64,000 nt of DNA from Ralstonia sp. NFACC01. Its GTDB lineage: Bacteria; Pseudomonadota; Gammaproteobacteria; Burkholderiales; Burkholderiaceae. This document shows, in pieces, positions 33,081 through 41,241 of this stretch. Numbering within the stretch: position 1 is the stretch's first letter; each line of letters starts with the position of its first letter. The notes under the pieces were generated by a model. It was not told where the DNA came from, did not search any database, and was given only the letters and a program-made list of their open reading frames with translations. The stretch lies in NCBI RefSeq assembly GCF_900115545.1, contig NZ_FOWV01000002.1, positions 434,001 to 498,000 on the forward strand, in the 5' to 3' direction. The translations under genes and the position numbers were made by a program.

Positions 33081-34013
33081 TCAAACCGCCAATCGCCCCT
33101 GTGTTGCCGCCACGGAAATCGTCGCTTCCATGCCAGCGGTGAACCGCAGGTAATCCGCTTCCATGCCGTCGGAAAAAATCACGCCGTTCTCGGGCATGCG
33201 CGAGCGCAGCTTGAGCGGTTGGCCCGCATCCACATGCCCGAACACGAGCGTGGCCTGCGATGCGCGACTCGGAAACGGCTCGCGCACGGCGAACGTCAGT
33301 TGCGGGGTGTCCCATGGTTCGGGCTCATAGTGGAAGCCATCGCCGCCGGCATGCATGGCGCGTGCGACGCCCATCGAGCCGGTCACGATGCTCTTCAGCC
33401 ACGCCGTCGAACCCAACCCCGTGGCGACGATGATGCCCGACGACGATTGCGCTTCACGCCGCTCACCCAGTTCGATTTCATACAGCGCAGACGCATGCGT
33501 GCGCGGCCCGATGAAGAGGTCGTTGACGGCGCGCAGCACCTGCCCGTCGGACAGCCGTGCTTCGGCCATCGTCACGGCTTTGGTAGGGCGCTTGTCGCGC
33601 GCCACGTCGGCCAGCACGGTGCCGAGGTCTTTCGGCTCGAAGGGCAGCAGCACGCCGTCCCAGCGGCCGGGCTCCGGGTTCAGGCCAATCAGCGGCTGGC
33701 CGTCGAGATACTTCATCGAGTTGGCGACCAGTCCGTCTTGCCCGAGCGCTACGACGATATCGTCCGGCGCAAAGATGAAATTGGGCAGGTAGCTGCGGTC
33801 CACCACCTGATAGCGGCCCCAGGCTTCCAGCGCGCGCACGGTGAGTTCGAGGCTGCGCGCGTAGGCGGCGTTCTCGGCCAGGTAGTCGGAAAAATCGGCG
33901 CCCAGGTGTTCGAGGTAGAACTTCGCCTGCGCCAGGGTGTGGTGGCGCGCCACCAGCTCTTCAAGCCGGGTGCGGCGCGTCACCAGCACGACCTTGCGGC
34001 CATCGGTGCTCAT
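33081..34013 (-). CDS. NAD kinase-like protein
   Basis: 310 aa. The NAD-kinase fold is suggested by VALGQDGLVANS (in place of GGDGT), LRAVNDLFIGP (the ND motif) and GIIVATGLGSTAWLKSI (the TPTGSTAY equivalent). Because GGDGT is changed to GQDGL, true NAD kinase activity is uncertain. It overlaps the SPFH gene by four bases on the same strand. Both are divergent from a Nudix-type NAD regulator, which supports a role in NAD or ADP-ribose metabolism. Confidence 0.78.
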   Translation of the reverse strand: MSTDGRKVVLVTRRTRLEELVARHHTLAQAKFYLEHLGADFSDYLAENAAYARSLELTVRALEAWGRYQVVDRSYLPNFIFAPDDIVVALGQDGLVANSMKYLDGQPLIGLNPEPGRWDGVLLPFEPKDLGTVLADVARDKRPTKAVTMAEARLSDGQVLRAVNDLFIGPRTHASALYEIELGERREAQSSSGIIVATGLGSTAWLKSIVTGSMGVARAMHAGGDGFHYEPEPWDTPQLTFAVREPFPSRASQATLVFGHVDAGQPLKLRSRMPENGVIFSDGMEADYLRFTAGMEATISVAATQGRLAV

Positions 34014-35050
34014 GATGCGGCCCTGCCGGTTGTGCCGGTGGAGGCATTCATCAGCCCTTGCAGCAGGTCTGGCGACACGTTGAGCTGGCCGATGCGTTCG
34101 GCACGTTCGGCAATGCCGCCAAAGGCCTGGGCGATGAGCTGGCCGGGTTGCATGCCGGCTGCTGCAAGCGCGTTGACGATGCGCGGGTCGGCCTTTTCCA
34201 GTGCCTGCATGACGGCGGCCACGCGGTAGGCCTCGGCTTCTGCCAGCGTGCGGCTGTTCTCGGCCTGCCCGGCTACGAAGGCCTTGCGCTGGCCTTCGAG
34301 CTCCACATCGGCGGCCATCTGTTCGTTGCGCAGGGCATTCTCCTTGCGCATCAAGGTGGCCTTGGCTTCCATCTGTGTCTCGCGGATCTGGCGCTTCTTC
34401 TGCTCAACCGCAATGTCGGTGTCCAGCTCGTTCTGGCGGATGGCGCGCTCGTTTTCCACGGCCGACATGCGGCGCAAATAGACGGCGTCGTCCGCGGCCT
34501 TGAGGTTGGATTCGCGTGCTTCAGCTTCCAGCGCGCGGGCGATGTCGGGCGTCGGCTTGACCGCCATGACCGACACGCCCAGGATTGCCAGCCCCAACGC
34601 GGCAATTTCAGGCTGCGCCGCCAGTTCGGCTTGTGCAGTGCGCGCGATTGCCGCCGATGCGCGCAGCGCTGCCTTCAGCTCCATCGCTTGCACGGCCTGC
34701 TGCACGATCACTTCGACCTGCTGAGCGACGCGATCGCCCAAACGCTTCGGGTCTTCCGACACGTAGCTCTGGCCATTTTTGGCGAGCGAGAAATCCATCA
34801 TCGCCGCGGTGCGGCGCGGGTCGCTGATGCGGTACGTCACCTGGCCCTGCACAGTCACGCTTTGGAAATCGGCCGTCACCAGCTCAAGGATGAACGGGCG
34901 GTCCTGGCTGGCCACCGGCACGGCCACCAGCGTGGTCGTCGGGCCGTAATAGAAGAACGACAGGCCCGAGCCTTCGCGCACCACCTTGCCGGCGCGGAAC
35001 TGCATGAGGTGAACGGTGGGCTGCGACTTGATGAAGCGGATGCCGAACAT
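34010..35050 (-). CDS. SPFH/Band 7 domain protein
   Basis: 346 aa from ATG 35050, with AAGGAGG just upstream. The N-terminal two thirds form an SPFH domain (FGIRFIKSQPTVHLMQFRAG, SGLSFFYYGPTTT, ISDPRRTAAMM). A long charged helical region (about 175-270, EQKKRQIRETQMEAKATLMR) follows, as in flotillin-like scaffold proteins. It lacks a clear transmembrane segment. It is the first gene of a two-gene unit with the NAD-kinase-like gene. The longer open frame upstream crosses the operator region and is not coding. Confidence 0.85.
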   Translation of the reverse strand: MFGIRFIKSQPTVHLMQFRAGKVVREGSGLSFFYYGPTTTLVAVPVASQDRPFILELVTADFQSVTVQGQVTYRISDPRRTAAMMDFSLAKNGQSYVSEDPKRLGDRVAQQVEVIVQQAVQAMELKAALRASAAIARTAQAELAAQPEIAALGLAILGVSVMAVKPTPDIARALEAEARESNLKAADDAVYLRRMSAVENERAIRQNELDTDIAVEQKKRQIRETQMEAKATLMRKENALRNEQMAADVELEGQRKAFVAGQAENSRTLAEAEAYRVAAVMQALEKADPRIVNALAAAGMQPGQLIAQAFGGIAERAERIGQLNVSPDLLQGLMNASTGTTGRAAS

Positions 35051-35072
35051 GGTGACCTCCTTTTTGTGTTTT

Positions 35073-35089
35073 AGTTGTACAGTACAACT
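35073..35089. promoter_or_regulatory. Perfect 17-bp palindromic operator
   Basis: AGTTGTAC-A-GTACAACT lies between the divergent SPFH and Nudix-regulator genes. Both arms are perfect over eight bases. Confidence 0.82.
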
Positions 35090-35095
35090 TGTATG

Positions 35096-35112
35096 GGTTG
35101 GACAATACAACT
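35096..35112. promoter_or_regulatory. Second, degenerate copy of the operator
   Basis: GGTTGGACAATACAACT matches the perfect site in 14 of 17 positions, with centres 23 bases apart. The pair suggests cooperative binding or control of both promoters. Confidence 0.7.
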
Positions 35113-35147
35113 TACTATTGAGGCCGTCAAGAAATTTGTGACCCGCC

Positions 35148-35882
35148 ATGGCCACCCGATCGTCTGCAAAGTCCTTCCCGCTACCGTTCACCACCGTGGA
35201 TGTCGTCATCTTCACGGTGCTGGATGACGTATTGCGCGTGCTGCTCGTGCAGCGCCCCAACGCCGAAGGCGAGCCTTTTCCCGGCGCATGGGCGCTGCCC
35301 GGCGGGTTTGTCGATACGGCTGTCGATGCCACGCTGGAAGACTGCGCACGCCGCAAGCTGCTGGAGAAGGCCGGCGTGGGGAGCCCATATCTTGAGCAGC
35401 TCGGCAGCTGGGGCGGGGCCACACGCGACCCGCGCGGCTGGTCGGCCACGCACGTCTACTTTGCGTTGATACCGGCGCAGGGCGTGGTTCTTGCCAAGGG
35501 CGCCAATGCGGCCGACGTGGCGTGGTATGCGGTGGACGATGTACTGGGTGCGCCAGAACTTGCCTTTGACCACGCGGAAATCCTGCGCACTGCCGTCGCG
35601 CGTTTGCGCAGCAAGGTCGAATACACGTCGTTGCCGGCGTTTCTGCTGGCCGAGCCGTTCTCGCTGCCGCAGTTGCAGCGCATGTACGAGATCGTGCTCG
35701 GTCGCCCGGTCGATAAAAGCGGCTTCCGCACCCGAATGCTGTCGGCCAATTTTCTGGAAGAGGCGGGGGTGGCGGAAGGCGATTCGTACCGCCCCGCCAA
35801 AGGCTACCGTGTGGTTGACCGCAGCGCGCCGGTCGTCTTCCCGCGCACCTTCAGCCCACGCGGGGGGGATTCAAATACCTGA
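35148..35882 (+). CDS. nrtR: NrtR-like regulator: degenerate Nudix domain plus winged helix
   Basis: 244 aa. A Nudix domain covers about residues 14-150. In the Nudix box (GGFVD to KAGV) the usual REUXEEXG reads RKLLEKAG, so two of the metal-binding Glu are Lys and hydrolysis is unlikely. The C-terminal 90 residues (FSLPQLQRMYEIVLGR, then FRTRMLSANFLEEAGV) are the winged-helix DNA-binding part of NrtR regulators, which sense ADP-ribose and control NAD metabolism. It is divergent from the SPFH and NAD-kinase-like genes, with palindromic sites between. Confidence 0.9.
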   Translation: MATRSSAKSFPLPFTTVDVVIFTVLDDVLRVLLVQRPNAEGEPFPGAWALPGGFVDTAVDATLEDCARRKLLEKAGVGSPYLEQLGSWGGATRDPRGWSATHVYFALIPAQGVVLAKGANAADVAWYAVDDVLGAPELAFDHAEILRTAVARLRSKVEYTSLPAFLLAEPFSLPQLQRMYEIVLGRPVDKSGFRTRMLSANFLEEAGVAEGDSYRPAKGYRVVDRSAPVVFPRTFSPRGGDSNT

Positions 35883-35927
35883 GCGGGGTAACAGGTGCCG
35901 TGACGGAAGGGGGTGCAGCGCACCAAG

Positions 35928-36353
35928 CTAAGCTCGCTCGTCGTCTTCCAAAGAAAATCGCTGTGCCGCGCGCGTGCCGTTGCGCACGGTTTCCTCAACC
36001 ACCCCGCGGTGCACCAGCTTGTGTCCGGCGTCGGGCGCTACCGTTGGCTGCCCGTGGCTGCGGCGGCTGTCGATGCCCGCAATTGGCCCTTCCGGATAAG
36101 GCTCGGGGTTGGTGTTGACCAGCGACGCGTTGGAATAGATGACGTTGTCTTGCCACAGCGACGAGTCCTTGATCGCCTCTCGGCTTTTGCCGTCGGTGTC
36201 GACCGTGCTGCCAGAGGCCTCGGTGCCGCAGGCGTCTACAGAGCGGATGCGCTGTGACGCCTGCTGCACGGGGTCGGCTGGGCTGGCGCCTGCAGCGTAG
36301 GTGGTGCCGCTGTGCAGCGGCGGGCGGGCAGTATGGAACTTGTCGGAGTGCAT
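35928..36353 (-). CDS. Hydrophilic hypothetical protein
   Basis: 141 aa beginning MHSDKFHTARPPLHSGTTYA. It has no signal peptide, membrane helix or predicted compact domain and is rich in Ser, Asp, Gly and Pro, suggesting disorder. The ATG at 36353 has AGGAGT about nine bases upstream; a longer frame starting 40 residues earlier is Arg/Cys-rich and improbable. No family recognised. It lies downstream of the MocR-type gene on the same strand. Confidence 0.55.
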   Translation of the reverse strand: MHSDKFHTARPPLHSGTTYAAGASPADPVQQASQRIRSVDACGTEASGSTVDTDGKSREAIKDSSLWQDNVIYSNASLVNTNPEPYPEGPIAGIDSRRSHGQPTVAPDAGHKLVHRGVVEETVRNGTRAAQRFSLEDDERA

Positions 36354-36417
36354 GATGGGACTCCTGAGTGAGAGCAGACGGCAGATACGCCGCAAATGCC
36401 ATGCCTGCGAGCAGCGT

Positions 36418-37836
36418 CTATGCGCGCTTGCGGGTGGCCCGTTTGCCTGCCTCCTGCAGGAACGCCACCGCACGTGGTTCCGTTGCGTATGCGCTATTGA
36501 TGCGCACCCATGGCGATACCTCCAGGTTCGGGCGGAAGTAATGCCCGGGCGCCAATGTCACGCCGTGCTTCTCTGCGGTGGCGGCCAGATCGCGCGAATC
36601 CTCCACGTGCGGCACACGCGCCCACAGGAAGTTGCCACCCGACGGATGGTGAAACACTTCCCAGCCGGCATCGGCCAGCACATCGAGCGACGCGATGACG
36701 GAGTCACCCGCGCGCTGGCGCAGCCGCTCTACATATTTGCGATAGGCGCCGCGCTCCAGCAGCGTGCTCACCACGGCTTCGGCAAAACGCGAGCCGCCAA
36801 CGCTCGTGAGCATCTTCACGTTGGTCAGGTCATGCACCAGCTCGCGCTTGGCGATCAGGTAACCCACCGGCAGCGATGCCGACACCGTCTTGGAAAACCC
36901 GCCCACGTAGATCACTTGGTCGAGTTGGTCCAGCGTTGCCAGCCGCGCGGTCGGATCGGCCTGCAGGTCGGCAAAGATGTCGTCTTCCAGAAACGTGAAG
37001 CCGTGGCGCCGCGCCAGCTCAAGCAGCCGAAACGCGACCGGTGGCGACACGACCGAGCCGGTCGGGTTCTGCAGCACGCTGTTGATGAAGAACAGCTTGG
37101 GCCGGTGTTCGCGCAGCATCGCTTCCGTGACTTCCACGTCGGGCCCATCGCTCCTGCGCGGAATGCCGACCAGCTTCACACCATGCAAACGCAGCAGGCC
37201 GAACACGGTGTAATAGCCGGGGTCTTCCACAAACACCGTGTCACCGGGTTTGAGCAGGTGCCGCATCACAAGGTCGATCGCCTGGCTCGTGCCGGCGGTG
37301 ATCAACACATTGGGCAGTTCCGCCTGGATACCAAGCTGGCGTGCTCGCATCATGACCTGATGGCGCAGCGCCATGTTGCCAAGCGGCGAGGAGTAGTCGA
37401 TCACCGCGTGTGTGTCGGTGCGAGAGACCTGGCGGATGGCCTGCGTCAGGCCGTCGACATCGCGCCAGTCGGCCGGCACAAAGCCGCCGCCCAGTTTGAG
37501 CATGCCGTCGGGGTAACTGAACTGCTCGAAGATGTGTTTGGACTCGGCCTCTGCCCGGCGCGGGTCTGACCAGCCGCGCCCGTCGCGCCCAGTGAGGTTG
37601 CTCTCGGCCACATAGAAGCCGGAGCCGTGGCGCGAATCCAGCAGGCCCAGCGAGACCAATCGGTCATACGCCTCGATGACGGGGAAGCGGCTGATGCCGT
37701 AATCGGCTGCAAGTTGCCGAATCGACGGCAGCTTGGCGCCGGGGCGCACGTCGTTGTCGCGGATCCATGCCTGCACGCCAGCCACGATCTGGTCGGCAAT
37801 CGGCACGCGGGTGGTGGCATCGATGATGAGTTTCAT
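36418..37836 (-). CDS. MocR-type regulator (GntR helix-turn-helix plus aminotransferase domain)
   Basis: 472 aa. The GntR wHTH lies at about residues 8-78 (GAKLPSIRQLAADYGISRFP and the following DSRHGSGFYV). A fold-type I aminotransferase domain follows, with the PLP lysine in GGFSKTVSASLPVGY (about residue 314) and NPTGSVVSPP. Such proteins use PLP as sensor. CTGTTCAG boxes lie directly upstream and recur before a TauD-like gene 3 kb away, so both are likely targets. Confidence 0.9.
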   Translation of the reverse strand: MKLIIDATTRVPIADQIVAGVQAWIRDNDVRPGAKLPSIRQLAADYGISRFPVIEAYDRLVSLGLLDSRHGSGFYVAESNLTGRDGRGWSDPRRAEAESKHIFEQFSYPDGMLKLGGGFVPADWRDVDGLTQAIRQVSRTDTHAVIDYSSPLGNMALRHQVMMRARQLGIQAELPNVLITAGTSQAIDLVMRHLLKPGDTVFVEDPGYYTVFGLLRLHGVKLVGIPRRSDGPDVEVTEAMLREHRPKLFFINSVLQNPTGSVVSPPVAFRLLELARRHGFTFLEDDIFADLQADPTARLATLDQLDQVIYVGGFSKTVSASLPVGYLIAKRELVHDLTNVKMLTSVGGSRFAEAVVSTLLERGAYRKYVERLRQRAGDSVIASLDVLADAGWEVFHHPSGGNFLWARVPHVEDSRDLAATAEKHGVTLAPGHYFRPNLEVSPWVRINSAYATEPRAVAFLQEAGKRATRKRA

Positions 37837-37862
37837 GGGCGCGAAGGCTGATCTGGAAGCCT

Positions 37863-37898
37863 CTGAACAGATACGAGGAACTGTTCAGTACTGTTCAG
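37863..37898. promoter_or_regulatory. MocR-type boxes upstream of the MocR gene
   Basis: CTGAACAG (37863-37870) and direct repeats CTGTTCAG (37881-37888) and CTGTTCAG (37891-37898), with 10-base phasing. Direct repeats of one helical turn are typical for MocR regulators. The remaining sequence to 38139 is non-coding leader of the M20 peptidase gene, with GGAGAGGAG about ten bases before its ATG. Confidence 0.75.
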
Positions 37899-38139
37899 GC
37901 ATTGTAGCCAAACGCGCCGGAACGCGATGGTGCGGATTGCCAAGCGGCGGCCCGCATTCTCCTCGGGACGATGCGCCGGGCTGGCTCCGTGAAAAAGGGG
38001 GGCCGGCCCTTTCTTTCGAGCGTTTTGAGGCCGCATTCGGAAGCCCACCGAATACAAGCGACTGCGGCGATACTGGCGCCTTACGCCCCGTGCATGAAAA
38101 TCGGGCGAAGGCCATGCACCTTCAAAGGAGAGGAGACAA

Positions 38140-39654
38140 ATGCGTACGTCGTTCAAGCGTCGTGGAGCCGTCATCGGGCGGCTGTTGCGCGTGGCCATTG
38201 CGGTTGTGGTGTTGGTGGCCGCTTACGTGGCGTTCAACACGTGGCGGCACAGCTCGCGCCAGCTCGATGTGCCCGCTGTCACACCGGTCGCAGTGGACGG
38301 GCCGGCCGCTGCGGCGCACCTGGCCGAAGCCGTACGCGCACGCACTGTGTCGAGCGCGACCGATGCGCAACTGAACGCCGACCAGTTCCGCCAGTTGCAC
38401 GCCATGCTCGAGGCGCGCTATCCCAAGGCACATGCCGTGCTGCAGCGTGAGCAAGTGGGCGACTTTGCGTTGCTCTACACCTGGAAGGGCTCCGACCCGT
38501 CGCTAAAGCCCGTCATGCTGATGGCGCACCAGGACGTCGTGCCCATCGCCCCCGGCACCGAAGGCGACTGGACCCAGCCGCCCTTCGACGGCGTGGTGAA
38601 AGACGGCATGGTCTGGGGCCGTGGCGCGTGGGACGACAAGGGCAACCTGATCTCGCAGATGGAGGCCATCGAGTTGCTGGCCGCCGGCGGCTTCAAGCCG
38701 CGCCGCACCATCCACCTGGCCTTCGGCGCCGACGAGGAGGTGGGCGGCGAGCGCGGCGCCAAGCAGATCGCCGCGCTGCTCAAATCGCGCGGCGAGCGTC
38801 TCGAGTTCGTGATCGACGAAGGTCTGCTCATTACCGAAGGCGTGCTGCCGGGGCTGACCAAGCCGGCGGCGCTGATCGGCGTGGCGGAGAAGGGCTTTCT
38901 CTCCGTGCAACTCAAGGTCGGGGCCACGCCCGGGCATTCGTCGATGCCGCCGCCGCACGGGCAGAGCGCCATCGCCATGATGAGCGCCACGCTCAAGCGG
39001 CTGGATGACGATCAGTTGCCCGCCGGCATTCGCGGTGTAGCGCAGGAGATGTTTGCAACGCTGGCGCCCGAGATGCAGGGCTTCAGCCGCGTGGCACTGT
39101 CCAACCTGTGGCTGTTCGGGCCACTGGTGCAGAAGCAACTGGAGGCGTCAGGCAGCTCCAACGCCATGCTGCGCACCACTACTGCGCTGACCATCGTGCA
39201 GGCCGGCAACAAGGACAACGTGCTGCCCGGCCGCGCCGAGGCCACGGTCAACTTCCGCCTGCTGCCCGGCGACACCATCGCCTCCGTCACAGCGCACGTG
39301 GAAGACGCCGCCAAGGCGGCCGCGCCCCACGGCAAGTTCGAACTGAGCCGACTGCCCGGCTCGAGCGAAGCCTCGCCGGTGTCGCCCACGCAGTCGGCGT
39401 CGTATCAGTTGATCAACAAGACGGTGCGTGAGCTGTTCCCGGGCACGGTCGTGGCGCCCGGGCTGATGATCGGTGCGACCGATTCACGCCACATGATCGA
39501 GATTGCCGACCATATCTATCGGTTCTCGCCGGTGCGCGCCAAGCCGGAAGACTTGCCGCGCTTTCACGGCACCAACGAGCGGATCACCGAAGCCAATCTG
39601 GTGGAGCTGATCCGGTTCTACCACCGGCTGGTGCAGCAGGCGGCCGGGGCTTGA
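38140..39654 (+). CDS. Membrane-anchored M20-family peptidase (carboxypeptidase S-like)
   Basis: 504 aa. One membrane segment lies near residues 13-33 (LLRVAIAVVVLVAAYVAF). Zinc-site motifs are LMAHQDVVP, GAWDDKGNL and FGADEEVGGERG, followed by the dimerisation domain with KVGATPGHSSMPPPHGQS. Length and anchor match the Gly-X carboxypeptidase/PM20D1-like group of M20. Products are unknown. It is divergent from the MocR gene and may share its control region. Confidence 0.88.
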   Translation: MRTSFKRRGAVIGRLLRVAIAVVVLVAAYVAFNTWRHSSRQLDVPAVTPVAVDGPAAAAHLAEAVRARTVSSATDAQLNADQFRQLHAMLEARYPKAHAVLQREQVGDFALLYTWKGSDPSLKPVMLMAHQDVVPIAPGTEGDWTQPPFDGVVKDGMVWGRGAWDDKGNLISQMEAIELLAAGGFKPRRTIHLAFGADEEVGGERGAKQIAALLKSRGERLEFVIDEGLLITEGVLPGLTKPAALIGVAEKGFLSVQLKVGATPGHSSMPPPHGQSAIAMMSATLKRLDDDQLPAGIRGVAQEMFATLAPEMQGFSRVALSNLWLFGPLVQKQLEASGSSNAMLRTTTALTIVQAGNKDNVLPGRAEATVNFRLLPGDTIASVTAHVEDAAKAAAPHGKFELSRLPGSSEASPVSPTQSASYQLINKTVRELFPGTVVAPGLMIGATDSRHMIEIADHIYRFSPVRAKPEDLPRFHGTNERITEANLVELIRFYHRLVQQAAGA

Positions 39655-39664
39655 TATCAGTGGA

Positions 39665-40621
39665 TCAGTGGGCGTTGGCCACCAGCGTGTCGATGTGCGC
39701 GTCGTTGGTGGCTTCGGGGCGGCGCAGTTGCGTGCTGCGGCTGCCGTCCACTGAGATGGCCGTGTCGCCATGCACGGTCACGCGGCGCACCAGGCGCGGC
39801 TGGTTGCCGTAATCGTTGATGGCGTAGTGCTGCGTGGCGCGGTTGTCCCAGATGGCGACGTCGTGCTGGCGCCATTGCCAGCGCACGGTGTTGTCCAGCC
39901 GCGTCACGCGGTTCTGCAGGAGTTCGAACAGCCGCGTCGATTCGCTGCCCGACAGGCCAGTGAAGCGTTTGACGAAATGGCCGAGCAGCAGGGCGCGTTC
40001 ACTGGTCTCCGGATGCACGTGCACCACGGGGTGCGAGGCTTCATACACCGAGGCGCTAAACACCTCCCGATGATGCCGCAGGCGTGCGCTCTCGATCTGC
40101 GTGCGCTCGGCACCGTAGTCGTAATCGTTGGTGTGCACTGCCCAGAGCTGCTCGGCAAGCTGCTTGAGCGGGTCGGGCAACTGTTCGTAGGCGCGGGCGG
40201 TGTTGGCCCAGACGGTGTCGCCGCCGTAAGCGGGAATCGTCACCGCGCGCAGGATCGATACCTTCGGAAACGCATCGAGAAACGTCACATCGGTGTGCCA
40301 GGAATCGGCACGGCCGCCGCCCTTTGACGCATCGAGTTCAAACAGCTGCGTGCCGCTGGGTGCCGGCACGGTCGGGTGGGCCACGATGCGGCCGAAGCGC
40401 TTGCCAAATGCCTGGTGCGTGTCATCGTCCAGATGTTGCTGGTCGCGAAAGAACAACACCTTGTATTTGAGCAGCGCAGCATACAGGCTCGCAAACGCGT
40501 CTTCTGTCAGGTCCGCGCCGAGCTTGAGATCGAGAACCTCCCCGCCGATGTGTCCGGCCACCCGGCGTACGCGCAAGGTGCCGAACGTGGTGTCGATGGT
40601 GGCGTTTTGGTCATGTGGCAT
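39665..40621 (-). CDS. TauD/TfdA-family Fe(II)/2-oxoglutarate dioxygenase
   Basis: 318 aa. The facial triad is HxD in DSWHTDVTF (about residue 108) and a distal His in TQHYAINDYGNQPRLVRR, whose Arg pair binds 2-oxoglutarate. VLFFRDQQHLDD and HPVVHVHPETSERAL are other TauD/alkylsulfatase-type blocks. It likely releases sulfite or sulfate from an organosulfur compound, but the substrate cannot be read. CTGTTCA boxes about 110-160 bases upstream link it to the MocR regulator. Confidence 0.9.
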   Translation of the reverse strand: MPHDQNATIDTTFGTLRVRRVAGHIGGEVLDLKLGADLTEDAFASLYAALLKYKVLFFRDQQHLDDDTHQAFGKRFGRIVAHPTVPAPSGTQLFELDASKGGGRADSWHTDVTFLDAFPKVSILRAVTIPAYGGDTVWANTARAYEQLPDPLKQLAEQLWAVHTNDYDYGAERTQIESARLRHHREVFSASVYEASHPVVHVHPETSERALLLGHFVKRFTGLSGSESTRLFELLQNRVTRLDNTVRWQWRQHDVAIWDNRATQHYAINDYGNQPRLVRRVTVHGDTAISVDGSRSTQLRRPEATNDAHIDTLVANAH

Positions 40622-40728
40622 GGCGGCTCCGGCGAGAATGGCGATGGACCATGCTAGCCAGCCGGCACCCCGTGGAAAACGAACGGTTTGACATATCCAA
40701 ATGCAATTCTGTCCGTCGTCCCACGAAA

Positions 40729-40780
40729 CTGTTCGCGAAAGATGCTGAACAGTTCAGCAAAACTGTTCACAACTGTTCAT
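40729..40780. promoter_or_regulatory. Cluster of MocR-type CTGTTCA boxes
   Basis: CTGTTCGC (40729), the palindrome CTGAACAGTTCAG (40745-40757), CTGTTCAC (40763) and CTGTTCAT (40773). The last two repeat the 10-base spacing seen upstream of the MocR gene. The cluster lies between the divergent TauD-like and DUF2917 genes. Confidence 0.75.
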
Positions 40781-40873
40781 GTCAACGGCGTGCGCTGCCG
40801 CGCAAGATGGAACCGTGCCGATCCGCAGTCCCTATAAAAATCCACCACGAACCCCGGCACAGGAGTCTCAATC

Positions 40874-41236
40874 ATGCGCGAAATCAGGATCTTCGAACTG
40901 GACCGGCCGGGCGTGCCGGTGAGCTGGCGGTCGGCACGGGCCCAAACCATTGCCGCACAAGCCGGGCTGTTGTGGATCACGCAAGAGCATCAGCAGCAGG
41001 ACATCTGGCTCAGGCCAGGCCAATCGATCGACGTGCCGCCGGGCGTGCGCTTCTGGCTGTCCGGTGAACCGGTTGAGGGCACGCCGGCGCGCTTTGCCGT
41101 CACTGAAGATGTCAATGCACCGCGCCGCCTGCTGCGCTTCATCGGCTTGCTGGTGGTGGCCGCGTATCGGCAGGTTCTGCGCGACGACGGCCAGGATGCG
41201 ACCCGTACGCCGTCGGCACAGCGGATCGGCACCTAA
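40874..41236 (+). CDS. DUF2917 domain protein
   Basis: 120 aa. The core (GLLWITQEHQQQDIWLRPGQ then PPGVRFWLSG) is the cupin-like DUF2917 fold found mainly in Burkholderiaceae. Function is unknown. It is divergent from the TauD-like gene across the CTGTTCA cluster and convergent with the sensor kinase gene, whose stop is only five bases away. Confidence 0.75.
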   Translation: MREIRIFELDRPGVPVSWRSARAQTIAAQAGLLWITQEHQQQDIWLRPGQSIDVPPGVRFWLSGEPVEGTPARFAVTEDVNAPRRLLRFIGLLVVAAYRQVLRDDGQDATRTPSAQRIGT

Positions 41237-41241
41237 GCCTT

